NCBI GenBank assembly: GCA_963758845.1
Contig: CAVWWX010000002.1
Coordinates: forward strand, 2,418,001 to 2,482,000
Reading direction: 5' to 3'
Length of the DNA: 64,000 nucleotides
Source: JBDTSW01 sp963758845
GTDB taxonomy: Bacteria; Actinomycetota; Thermoleophilia; Solirubrobacterales; 70-9
The position numbers and the translations under genes were made by a program. The notes under the pieces are model-generated. The model ran no database searches. It saw only the letters and a program-made list of their open reading frames with translations, and had not been told where the DNA came from. Below are positions 52,805-59,811 of the stretch, in pieces. Positions within the stretch are counted from its first letter, which is position 1; each line of letters begins with the position of its first letter.

Positions 52805-54016
52805 CTAGGCGTCCCTTGCGCAACGGATGCCGGCGAAGATCTGTGAGCGCTCCGGCAGGTCCCAGTTGCGAAACGTGGTCCGGATCACCTCGCGGCGCGT
52901 CGTCCACGAGCCGCCGCGCAGCACCTTGTGCTCGGGCCCGAAGAACACCTCCGAGTACTCGGGGTAGGGAAAGGCGCTGAAGCCGGGATAGCCCTCGAAG
53001 TCCGACGCGGTCCACTCCCACACGTCGCCCAGCATCTGCACCGCGCCGCAATCCGACGGGGCGTCGGCGTAGGCGCCGGCGGGAGCGCAGCAAAAGCCCA
53101 GTTGGTCGAGGTTCGCGCGGTCGCGGTCGGCGCCCCTGGCGGCGGCCTCCCACTCATGCTCCGTCGGCAGGCGCTTTCCGGCCCAGCGCGCGAAGGCGTC
53201 GGCCTGGCGCCAGTCCACGTGAACGACGGGCAGCGCGGGATCGACCTCGTGGGTCTCCCCCATCGCGGTCCGCACCCAGCCGCCCTCGCCGTCGCGCTCC
53301 CAGTACTTGGGCGGCTCGCCCTCCTCCTCGGCGAGGAACTCGGCGAAGGCCGCGTTGGTGACGGGCGCGCGGTCGATCTCGAACGCCGACAGCTCGACCG
53401 TGTGGCGCGGGCGCTCGTTGTCGTAGGCGAAGCCGTCTCCCCCGTACCCGATATCCGCTTCGCCACCGGGCACGCCGACCATCTCTGGGCCGTCGGTGAC
53501 CGGCTCGGCGGCGACGGAGGCGTCGCGCTCGAGCGGCTCGTAGGACTCCACCATCTGGAGGAGCTGGAGCATCGTCTCGCCGTGCTGGTATTCGTGGGCC
53601 AAGAGCATCTCGTAGAGGAAGCCGCCCGCCAGCAGGGGGTCCTCGGTCGACTCGAGCTCGACGCCGTCCAGCACCTCGAGGGTCCGGGCGCGGACCCCGT
53701 CCATGTAGGAGCGCAGCTCGTCCCCGCGGAGGATAGGGAGCTCGTTGCGGACGGCCCTGGGGTTCTCGATCGCGTCGTAGAGGCGACCCAGCTCGCCGTC
53801 CATCGGGTCGAGGCCGCCGGCGCGCTGGACCAGCCACAGCTCCTCGAAGTTTGCGATGTGCCCGAGGTCCCACGAGAGCGGGCTCAGGATCGGCGTGTAG
53901 ACGCGGTTCAGCTGCTCGTCGGTGAGCGGCTCGACCAGCTGCAGGGTCCGCCGGCGTGCCTCCTCCAGGCGGGAGGCGATCAGGTCCTTGGCTGGGGCCT
54001 GCGTGGGAGCGGAGAT
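52805..54016 (-). CDS. egtB: Hercynine oxygenase EgtB, probable AUC start
   Basis: 403 residues if started at ATC 54016. N-terminal DinB-like domain (SPLSWDLGHIANFEELWL and the iron ligands HEYQHGE) and C-terminal FGE-sulfatase domain (GGEADIGYGGDGFAYDNE, LPTEHEWEAAARGAD, GDVWEWTASDF, LRGGSWTTR). It joins a thiol to hercynine with O2. The family N-terminus begins at about 54000; the only conventional start (54112) would lie inside the divergent SDR gene, while ATC 54016 sits 6 nt behind TACGGT. Co-transcribed with egtD. Confidence 0.92.
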   Translation of the reverse strand: MSAPTQAPAKDLIASRLEEARRRTLQLVEPLTDEQLNRVYTPILSPLSWDLGHIANFEELWLVQRAGGLDPMDGELGRLYDAIENPRAVRNELPILRGDELRSYMDGVRARTLEVLDGVELESTEDPLLAGGFLYEMLLAHEYQHGETMLQLLQMVESYEPLERDASVAAEPVTDGPEMVGVPGGEADIGYGGDGFAYDNERPRHTVELSAFEIDRAPVTNAAFAEFLAEEEGEPPKYWERDGEGGWVRTAMGETHEVDPALPVVHVDWRQADAFARWAGKRLPTEHEWEAAARGADRDRANLDQLGFCCAPAGAYADAPSDCGAVQMLGDVWEWTASDFEGYPGFSAFPYPEYSEVFFGPEHKVLRGGSWTTRREVIRTTFRNWDLPERSQIFAGIRCARDA

Positions 54017-54022
54017 GGTGAA

Positions 54023-54040
54023 ACCGTAGCGAGGTAGGGT
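54023..54040. promoter_or_regulatory. Divergent -10 elements of egtB and the SDR gene
   Basis: Minus-strand TACGGT (54028-54023) ends 6 nt before ATC 54016; plus-strand TAGGGT (54035-54040) ends 8 nt before GTG 54049. Six base pairs separate the two hexamers, so the promoters must compete or be opened together. Confidence 0.6.
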
Positions 54041-54048
54041 TCCCGCCC

Positions 54049-54816
54049 GTGAAGATCGAGGGAAGCGGCACGCTGGTCGCAGGTGGGGCGTCCGGGCTGG
54101 GCGCGGCGACATCGAGGCTCCTGCACGAACGCGGCGCCAGAGTCGTGATCGCCGACATGAACGCCGAGAAGGGCGAGGCCCTCGCGGACGAGTTGGGCGA
54201 GGGCGCCAGGTTCGTCGAGGCCAACGTGATGGAGCCCGAGCCGGTCGAGGCCGCCGTGGCCGCCGCCGCCGAGGCGGCCGGGGGCGTTCGCATCTCGGTC
54301 TGCTGTGCAGGGATCGGCTGGGCGCAGCGGACCGCCGGCAAGCGGGGCGCTCACGACCTGGAGATCTTCCACAACGTGATCAAGGTGAACCTGATCGGGA
54401 CGTTCAACGTGCTTCGCCTCGCCGCCGCCGCGATGGTCGACAACGATCCCGACGAGGGCGGCGAGCGCGGCCTCTGCGTCAACACCGCCTCGATCGCCGC
54501 GTTCGACGGCCAGATCGGCCAGGTCGCCTATTCCGCTTCGAAGGGCGGCATCGTGGGGCTCACCCTGCCCGCGGCCCGCGACCTGGCCTCGCGGGGCGTC
54601 AGGGTGGTGACGATCGCCCCCGGCACGTTCGACACCCCGCTTCTGGCCGCGCTGCCGAAGGAGGCGCGCGAGGAGCTTGGCGCCGCGATCCCGTTCCCGT
54701 CGCGCCTTGGCGAGCCGGCGGAGTTCGCCGCGCTGGCCGCACACGTCGTCGAGAACCCGATGCTGAACGGCGAGACGATCCGCCTCGACGGCGCGCTGAG
54801 GATGCCGCCACGCTGA
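54049..54816 (+). CDS. SDR-family oxidoreductase, HSD10-like
   Basis: 255 residues. Cofactor loop LVAGGASGLGAATSRLL, Asp after beta2 (VVIADMNAEK, favouring NAD), NTASIAAFDGQIGQ, and active-site YSASKGG. The shape, with FDTPLLAALPKEAREEL and the end NGETIRLDGALRM, is that of type II 3-hydroxyacyl-CoA dehydrogenases. It would serve beta-oxidation. Start is a leaderless GTG; 30 nt separate it from the FHA gene. Confidence 0.9.
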   Translation: MKIEGSGTLVAGGASGLGAATSRLLHERGARVVIADMNAEKGEALADELGEGARFVEANVMEPEPVEAAVAAAAEAAGGVRISVCCAGIGWAQRTAGKRGAHDLEIFHNVIKVNLIGTFNVLRLAAAAMVDNDPDEGGERGLCVNTASIAAFDGQIGQVAYSASKGGIVGLTLPAARDLASRGVRVVTIAPGTFDTPLLAALPKEAREELGAAIPFPSRLGEPAEFAALAAHVVENPMLNGETIRLDGALRMPPR

Positions 54817-54846
54817 GCCGCCACCGGCGAGCGTAGAGTTGCGCCC

Positions 54847-55533
54847 ATGCCGGACCCCGCCTCAGGACCCAGGGCGCAGTCGGCGCCCGAGCTGAAGGCG
54901 CAGATCGAGGCCGAGCGCGAGGGCCGGCCGTTTCTGGTCTACCGAAACGGGGCGGACGAGCAGGTGATCCTGGCGGTCGAGGAGGGGACCGACGAGCTGT
55001 GGGTCGGCCGCAGGGAGGCGGCCGACATCCGCCTGGACTTCGACGACGAGGTCTCCGGACTGCACGCGCAGCTGGAGTTCGTCGGCGACGAGTGCACCGT
55101 GGTCGACGACGGCCTCTCGCGCAACGGCTCCTACGTCAACGGCGAGCGGGTCCGCGGCCGCAAGCACCTTCGCGACGCCGACGTCCTGCGCTTCGGGAAG
55201 TCGCTGGTGCTCTACCGGGCGCCGGGAGCCGAGGGCAGCGTCGAGTCCACCGCGATCTCGGCCGACCTGCTCGAGGCCGGCGGGGTGTCGCCGGCGCAGA
55301 AGCGCGTGCTGGTCGCCCTCTGCCGCCCCTACAAGGACGGAGCCTCCTTTGCGACCCCCGCCACCAACGGCCAGATCGGCGAGGAGCTCCACCTCTCGGT
55401 CGACGCCGTCAAGACCCACCTGCGCGCGCTGTTCGAGAAGTTCGGCGTCGGCGACCTCCCCCAGAACCAGAAGCGGGTGGCGCTGGTCGAGCGGGCGCTC
55501 CAGAGCGGCATGGTCTCCGAGCGCGATCTGTAG
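54847..55533 (+). CDS. FHA domain protein with C-terminal winged HTH
   Basis: 228 residues. Short helical lead (PELKAQIEAEREGRP), FHA domain about 40-125 with the phosphothreonine-binding GRREAADI, SGLHAQLEF and LSRNGSYVNGERV, then a wHTH about 145-215 (LSPAQKRVL-like VSPAQKRVLVALCRPYKDG and LSVDAVKTHLRALFEKFGV). It probably turns Ser/Thr-kinase signals into transcription. No kinase gene is adjacent. TAGAGT (54834-54839) ends 7 nt before the ATG. Confidence 0.88.
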   Translation: MPDPASGPRAQSAPELKAQIEAEREGRPFLVYRNGADEQVILAVEEGTDELWVGRREAADIRLDFDDEVSGLHAQLEFVGDECTVVDDGLSRNGSYVNGERVRGRKHLRDADVLRFGKSLVLYRAPGAEGSVESTAISADLLEAGGVSPAQKRVLVALCRPYKDGASFATPATNGQIGEELHLSVDAVKTHLRALFEKFGVGDLPQNQKRVALVERALQSGMVSERDL

Positions 55534-56436
55534 TCAGTCCGTCCCCTCGTACTCGGGATCCCGGTAGACCCGCTTGAGCCACGGCGGCGTTACCTCGAAC
55601 TCGGTCTTGCGCCACCGCTCGCGGGCGATCGCCTCGACGGGGATCAGGCGGACGTGGCGGCCAGGGGTCCAGCGGTGGAGCGGACCCGGCAGCTCGAACG
55701 CGCGGCCGGCGTGGCTGCCGCCGGAGACGAAGTAGCGGCCGAGGTCGGGGCCCCACGCGCTGCGCTTGACGATCCCCGCATCTGACAGCCACGAGCTCGA
55801 GCCGCCGTCGTAGTTGTAGCCGTGGTGGCTGCTGGCCCTGGCGGCCCGCCCCTCCAGCCCGAGCCGCAGCTGGAATGACTCCCAGTCGTCGGGGTGGTAC
55901 CCGGCGTCGCCCGGGACCGCCGCCCAGCTCCGGCTATTCGGGTAGTAGGCCCAGAACTGCATGTAGAGCCGGCCGGCCCGAGCGCCCGAGCAGTCGTAGC
56001 GATCGCGCTCGGCCTCCTCCCCACCCGCCCGGCAGTCGATCACGTGGACGAACAGCGTGACCGGCTCGCCGCCCTCGGCGGCGGTCACCCTGCCGGCATC
56101 GGCCCCCATCGAGCAGGGGTCGGAGCGGCAGCGGCGGAAGTCGACCGGGAGCGCGCGCATGCCCTCCTCGTAGGCGAGCGTCGGGGTGTGGCGGCGCACC
56201 GCGGCGGCCAGCTCGGGCCCGTACTCGGCGACGAGCTCCGCGTCGGGCAGGCCGAGGCAGTCCCCGCCGAGCCCGGCGGCGCAGGCGATCCGCTGGGCGA
56301 TCAGCCGCGCTAGGTCGGCGCCGGGGAGCTTGGCGCCCAGCGCCGCCGCGCTCGCGGCCGCCATCAGCGCCACCAACAAAACCAGGCCGATCCACTCGAC
56401 CGTCGACTGGCCGTCCTTGCGCTGCAAGCGAGACAC
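55534..56436 (-). CDS. TadE/pilin-type anchored exoprotein with Vps62-like domain
   Basis: 300 residues. The first 35 (DGQSTVEWIGLVLLVALMAA) look like a class III prepilin/TadE signal, with G-Q-S-x-x-E before a membrane helix. The mature domain has FVHVIDC, YMQFWAYYPNSRSW, GYHPDDWESFQLRLG, SSHHGYNYDGG and YFVSGGSHAGRAF, which recall the HEGDWE-type Vps62/jelly-roll family of secreted proteins. Several Cys pairs are present. Probably displayed on the cell surface; function unknown. It abuts the FHA gene tail to tail with no gap. Confidence 0.7.
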   Translation of the reverse strand: MSRLQRKDGQSTVEWIGLVLLVALMAAASAAALGAKLPGADLARLIAQRIACAAGLGGDCLGLPDAELVAEYGPELAAAVRRHTPTLAYEEGMRALPVDFRRCRSDPCSMGADAGRVTAAEGGEPVTLFVHVIDCRAGGEEAERDRYDCSGARAGRLYMQFWAYYPNSRSWAAVPGDAGYHPDDWESFQLRLGLEGRAARASSHHGYNYDGGSSSWLSDAGIVKRSAWGPDLGRYFVSGGSHAGRAFELPGPLHRWTPGRHVRLIPVEAIARERWRKTEFEVTPPWLKRVYRDPEYEGTD

Positions 56437-56507
56437 CGGCCCAAGTTCCCGCCCGCCGCGTCAGCCGTGGGATATCGAGGTGCCCTGTGCGGGTAGCTTT
56501 CGTGTAG

Positions 56508-56756
56508 ATGGAGTCACGGAGGCCTCCCGAAACACCGCGCACGGAACGCGCCGACTGGAAGCGATGGGTCGCGGGCATCGCGCTTGTCGCGCTGGTGATC
56601 CTGATCGTCCAGAACTCGCAGAAGGTGGAGGTCAACTTCTTCTTCGCCGAGACCCAGACGCCGTTGGTCTTCGCGCTCGCGATCGCGGGGTTACTCGGGG
56701 CGCTAGTCGGCTGGCTCGCGCCGCGCGTGCGTCGCGGCCGCCACGACGAGCACTAG
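56508..56756 (+). CDS. LapA (DUF1049) domain membrane protein
   Basis: 82 residues, two membrane segments (WVAGIALVALVILIVQNSQ and TPLVFALAIAGLLGALVGWL) with the LapA hallmark VQNSQKVEVNFFF between them and a basic end RVRRGRHDEH. LapA proteins help lipopolysaccharide control in proteobacteria, but in actinobacteria the role is unknown. TAGCTT (56494-56499) ends 8 nt before the ATG. Confidence 0.88.
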   Translation: MESRRPPETPRTERADWKRWVAGIALVALVILIVQNSQKVEVNFFFAETQTPLVFALAIAGLLGALVGWLAPRVRRGRHDEH

Positions 56757-56788
56757 GCCGCGGCAACCAGGCCCGTTCATCGCGTCAT

Positions 56789-59485
56789 CTAGGGGATGCT
56801 GGAGGTGCTCTCGCACCCCGGTGCCGGGGTGTCGTCCTTGTTGCCGCCGCCGTTGCAGTCGTCGCCGGAGCCACCGCCGCCGTTCAGGTTGTCCTTGCCG
56901 GACCCGCCCGAGAGGTCGTCGTTGTTGCCGCTCTGGCCGCGCAGCGTGTCGCCGCCGTCCTGACCCTTCAGCTCGTCGGCGCCATCACCCCCCTTGAGCG
57001 TGTCGATGTTGTCGGAGCCGACCAGCTCGTCGTCGCCGTCGCGGCCCTCGATCGTGTCGTCGCCGGCGCCGGCGTTCAGCAGGTTCGCCCGTTCGTTCCC
57101 GAGGATCGCGTCGTCGAGGTCGGTGCCAGTCACGTCCTCGACGCCGACGACGGTCACCTCGTCGGGCCCGGAGGCGATTACCCCGGTCTCGAGATCGGCC
57201 GTGATCCCGGCCGGGTTCGCCGAGTAGTCGATCTCGTCCGTCTCGGTGCCGCCGATGAAGACGTCGTCGCCGCCGTCCGGCGTGAACACGTCGTCGCCCT
57301 CGAACCCGCAGACGACGTCGCTTGTGGCACCGTTCCCAGTGAGGACATCGTCGGCGCTCGAACCCGGCACGTCGCACGGCTGAGCCGCTGAGTTGCGGCC
57401 GAACTCCGACGTCGACAGCGGGTCGCCGCCGGCGGAGAGCTCAGTCGCTGTGGCGCTGATCTCGTCGCCCGCCGTGCTCGCCCCGACGGTCGTCGCGAAC
57501 GGCGCCAGCCCGGCCGCGTCGGTCGTGACCTCGAACGAGCCCAGGAAGTCGCGCCCCTCGCCGAAGTCCTGCGGGTCGCCCGCGTCGGCGAACACCTCCA
57601 CCCGGAACTCGGACTCGGGGATCGAGTCGAGCTCGCCCGCGACCGCGGTCTGCTCACCGGCGGCGACGGCGACGCTGATCTCCGGGTGGTTCTGGAGGTC
57701 GTTGACGCCGGCGTCCACGTCCGCCGGATCGTTGAAGGTCACCGTGTCGTTGTTGAGGTCGATCCCGAGGTCGTCGTTGGAGTGGATCGAGTTGCCCAGG
57801 ATCGCGTTGTCGGTGGCGTCGTCTTGCAGGGTGACCCCCTCGTCCTCGACGCTCTCGGCGATCGTGTTGCCCTCGCCGACGCCGACACCGCCGATCAGGT
57901 TCTCGCTGGCGAAGCCCCCGATGAAGACCCCTGAATCCGTGTTGCCCAGTGGGGTTGAACCGTCGCTGCCGAGGCCGATCGTGTTCGCCTGGACGACGTT
58001 GCCGGTGGTGGTTCCGGCCGAGTTGCCGACGATCAGGACGCCGTTCCCGCCATTGTCGGCGATCACGTTCCCGGCCCCGGGCGCGCCGATCTGGACCCCG
58101 GTGACGTCTCGGACCTCGATCCCGTCGTCGAAGTTCGAGAGGCCCGCCGTGCCCGCGAGGTCGGTGCCGATGTGGTTCCCGAGCACCTCGGTGCCGTCCG
58201 GTCCCTCGATCCGGACCGTGGCGTTCGCGACCGGCACGCCGGCGATCAGGTTGCAGTCCCCCGAACACGGGCCGCCCGGAGTCAGGCCCGACGTCCCGCC
58301 GATCACGGTGCCCCTGATCGGCCGGCCATTGATCTCGATCACATTGATGCCGGAGATCGTGTTCGCGATCACCGCCTCGCCGTCCTTGTCGGTTCCGATC
58401 AGGTTCCCGGCGACGATCGTGTCGGTCGGGCCGGCCTCTCCGGCGGGCTGGACCCCGGTCTCGTTGACGTTGACGCCGTCGAAGTTCCCGGAGATCAGGT
58501 TGCCACGGACCTCGGTCTCGTCGAGGGCGCCGGTGATCGTCACGCCCGCGCCGTCGTTGGGCTCGGGGTTCTCGCCCGCCACCCGAGTCCCGATCCGGTT
58601 GCCGGTGACGGCGTTGCCGCTCGCCCGCGCGAGGCCCGAGTTGAAGAACCTGACCCCACCGGACCCGTTGCCCGAGATCAGGTTCAGATCCTGAGGCTGA
58701 TCGCCGCCGATCGTGTTTTGCGACGCGGCGCCGATCACCTCGATGCCCTCCTGCCCGTTCGCGAGCGGCCCGTTGCCGCCCGGGGTGGTCCCGATCCGGT
58801 TGCCGGTGACGTCGCTTTGGGAGGCGTCCTCGCGAATCACGATGCCCTCGGTGCCGTTGCCCGAGATGACGTTGTCGCGGACGCGGGCGTCCGTGGTCGA
58901 GAGGTCGTCGAAGCCCAGCCTGACGCCGTCGTCGGTGTTGCCGAGGCTGGCCCCGCCCGCAGGGTCGGTGCCGATGAAGCTGTCGCGCAGCACCGCGTCA
59001 GCCGACCCCGAGAGGTCGACCCCGACCGCGAAGCGGACGATGGTGAGCTCGTCGATCGTGACGTCGTCGGCGGCGATGTCGAGGCCCGTTGACAGGGCCG
59101 GCGCCCCGACGCCGTCGAGGCGAACCTCGTTCGCCTCGGTCGAGCCGTCGATCGTGACGGTCTCCGTTACGGGCGAGAGAGCGGTTCCCGGGGCGATCAC
59201 GTGCGGGCCGGCGCCCGCGATCGTGAAGGCGATCGTGTCCACCGTGGGTGCGGCCTGGCCCGCCACGCACTCCGGCGCACCGCCCGACCCGTTGCCGCTC
59301 TCGAGGTTGGTGTTGGCGGCGACGATCGCCTCGCGAAGGGTGCAGGCCGCGTCCTCGGCCTGGGTGTCGCCCACGTTGTTGACCGTGATCGTCGAGGCGA
59401 CGGCGGCAGGGGCCGAGGCCAGGAGAAGCACCCCAGCCGCGGCGACCAGGACCAAGGCCGAACGGCTAGTTCCTCCCTGAATCAC
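56789..59485 (-). CDS. Secreted right-handed beta-helix protein with RTX-like C-terminus
   Basis: 898 residues. Signal peptide (ALVLVAAAGVLLLASAPAAV). A CSLREA-type lead (ACTLREAIVAANTNLESGNG), then about 500 residues of beta-helix rungs with repeating GNxIGT and NxISGN turns (for example GNLISGNFDGVNV, AGNLIGTDKDGEAV). C-terminal calcium-binding GGxGxD nonapeptides from about residue 770 (NAGAGDDTIEGRDGDD, GGDGADELKGQDGGDT) and a final CNGGGNKDDTPAPGCE. Likely a large adhesin or polysaccharide-active surface protein. Translation is assumed from GTG 59485. Confidence 0.9.
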   Translation of the reverse strand: MIQGGTSRSALVLVAAAGVLLLASAPAAVASTITVNNVGDTQAEDAACTLREAIVAANTNLESGNGSGGAPECVAGQAAPTVDTIAFTIAGAGPHVIAPGTALSPVTETVTIDGSTEANEVRLDGVGAPALSTGLDIAADDVTIDELTIVRFAVGVDLSGSADAVLRDSFIGTDPAGGASLGNTDDGVRLGFDDLSTTDARVRDNVISGNGTEGIVIREDASQSDVTGNRIGTTPGGNGPLANGQEGIEVIGAASQNTIGGDQPQDLNLISGNGSGGVRFFNSGLARASGNAVTGNRIGTRVAGENPEPNDGAGVTITGALDETEVRGNLISGNFDGVNVNETGVQPAGEAGPTDTIVAGNLIGTDKDGEAVIANTISGINVIEINGRPIRGTVIGGTSGLTPGGPCSGDCNLIAGVPVANATVRIEGPDGTEVLGNHIGTDLAGTAGLSNFDDGIEVRDVTGVQIGAPGAGNVIADNGGNGVLIVGNSAGTTTGNVVQANTIGLGSDGSTPLGNTDSGVFIGGFASENLIGGVGVGEGNTIAESVEDEGVTLQDDATDNAILGNSIHSNDDLGIDLNNDTVTFNDPADVDAGVNDLQNHPEISVAVAAGEQTAVAGELDSIPESEFRVEVFADAGDPQDFGEGRDFLGSFEVTTDAAGLAPFATTVGASTAGDEISATATELSAGGDPLSTSEFGRNSAAQPCDVPGSSADDVLTGNGATSDVVCGFEGDDVFTPDGGDDVFIGGTETDEIDYSANPAGITADLETGVIASGPDEVTVVGVEDVTGTDLDDAILGNERANLLNAGAGDDTIEGRDGDDELVGSDNIDTLKGGDGADELKGQDGGDTLRGQSGNNDDLSGGSGKDNLNGGGGSGDDCNGGGNKDDTPAPGCESTSSIP

Positions 59486-59810
59486 CGCTGTTGGACCGTA
59501 ACACCGGCGGCGGGTACGGGTGAGGCGGCCCGCCGCAAGCGTTTCGGGCCATCGCTTGGCGATGGCGCTCGGTGACCGCGTTCTATCGCCACCAGCCGCG
59601 ACGGCCCGTGAATTCGGGCGGGGATACGCGGGTGGTGTCGGGCCGCGGGCGCACGTGCCGGTGCCGCCTGCGTCCGACTCCGGTCGTGGCCATCGCTGCG
59701 AATACTTGCCTCATGGTCTCCGAGCCTCCCTGGCGTTTGGGTACCTGCCCAACCTAGGCGGGCCGGTCGCGAATAGCACCGGGGAACCCCCTAGTTCGTT
59801 CACGTGACGA
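59486..59810. other. Gene-free stretch upstream of the LuxR-family gene
   Basis: 325 bases between the starts of the beta-helix gene (-) and the LuxR-family gene (+). I see no convincing small gene, tRNA or terminator. It ends in the palindrome at 59795-59811. No clear sigma-70 promoter was found for either gene. Confidence 0.5.
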
Positions 59811-59811
59811 A
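59795..59811. promoter_or_regulatory. Palindrome at the start of the LuxR-family gene
   Basis: TTCGTTCACGTGACGAA: an 8-bp perfect core TCACGTGA with TTCG/CGAA arms offset by one base. It touches the first base of the ATG at 59811, so either this is an operator over the start of a leaderless gene or translation begins further in (a GTG at 59847 follows GGTGGG). Confidence 0.45.

Noticed and set aside
59795..59811. parS centromere site
   Set aside because: The core TTCACGTGA matches, but the flanks differ from the GTTTCACGTGAAAC consensus, it is a single site, and it is 23 kb from parA with no parB.
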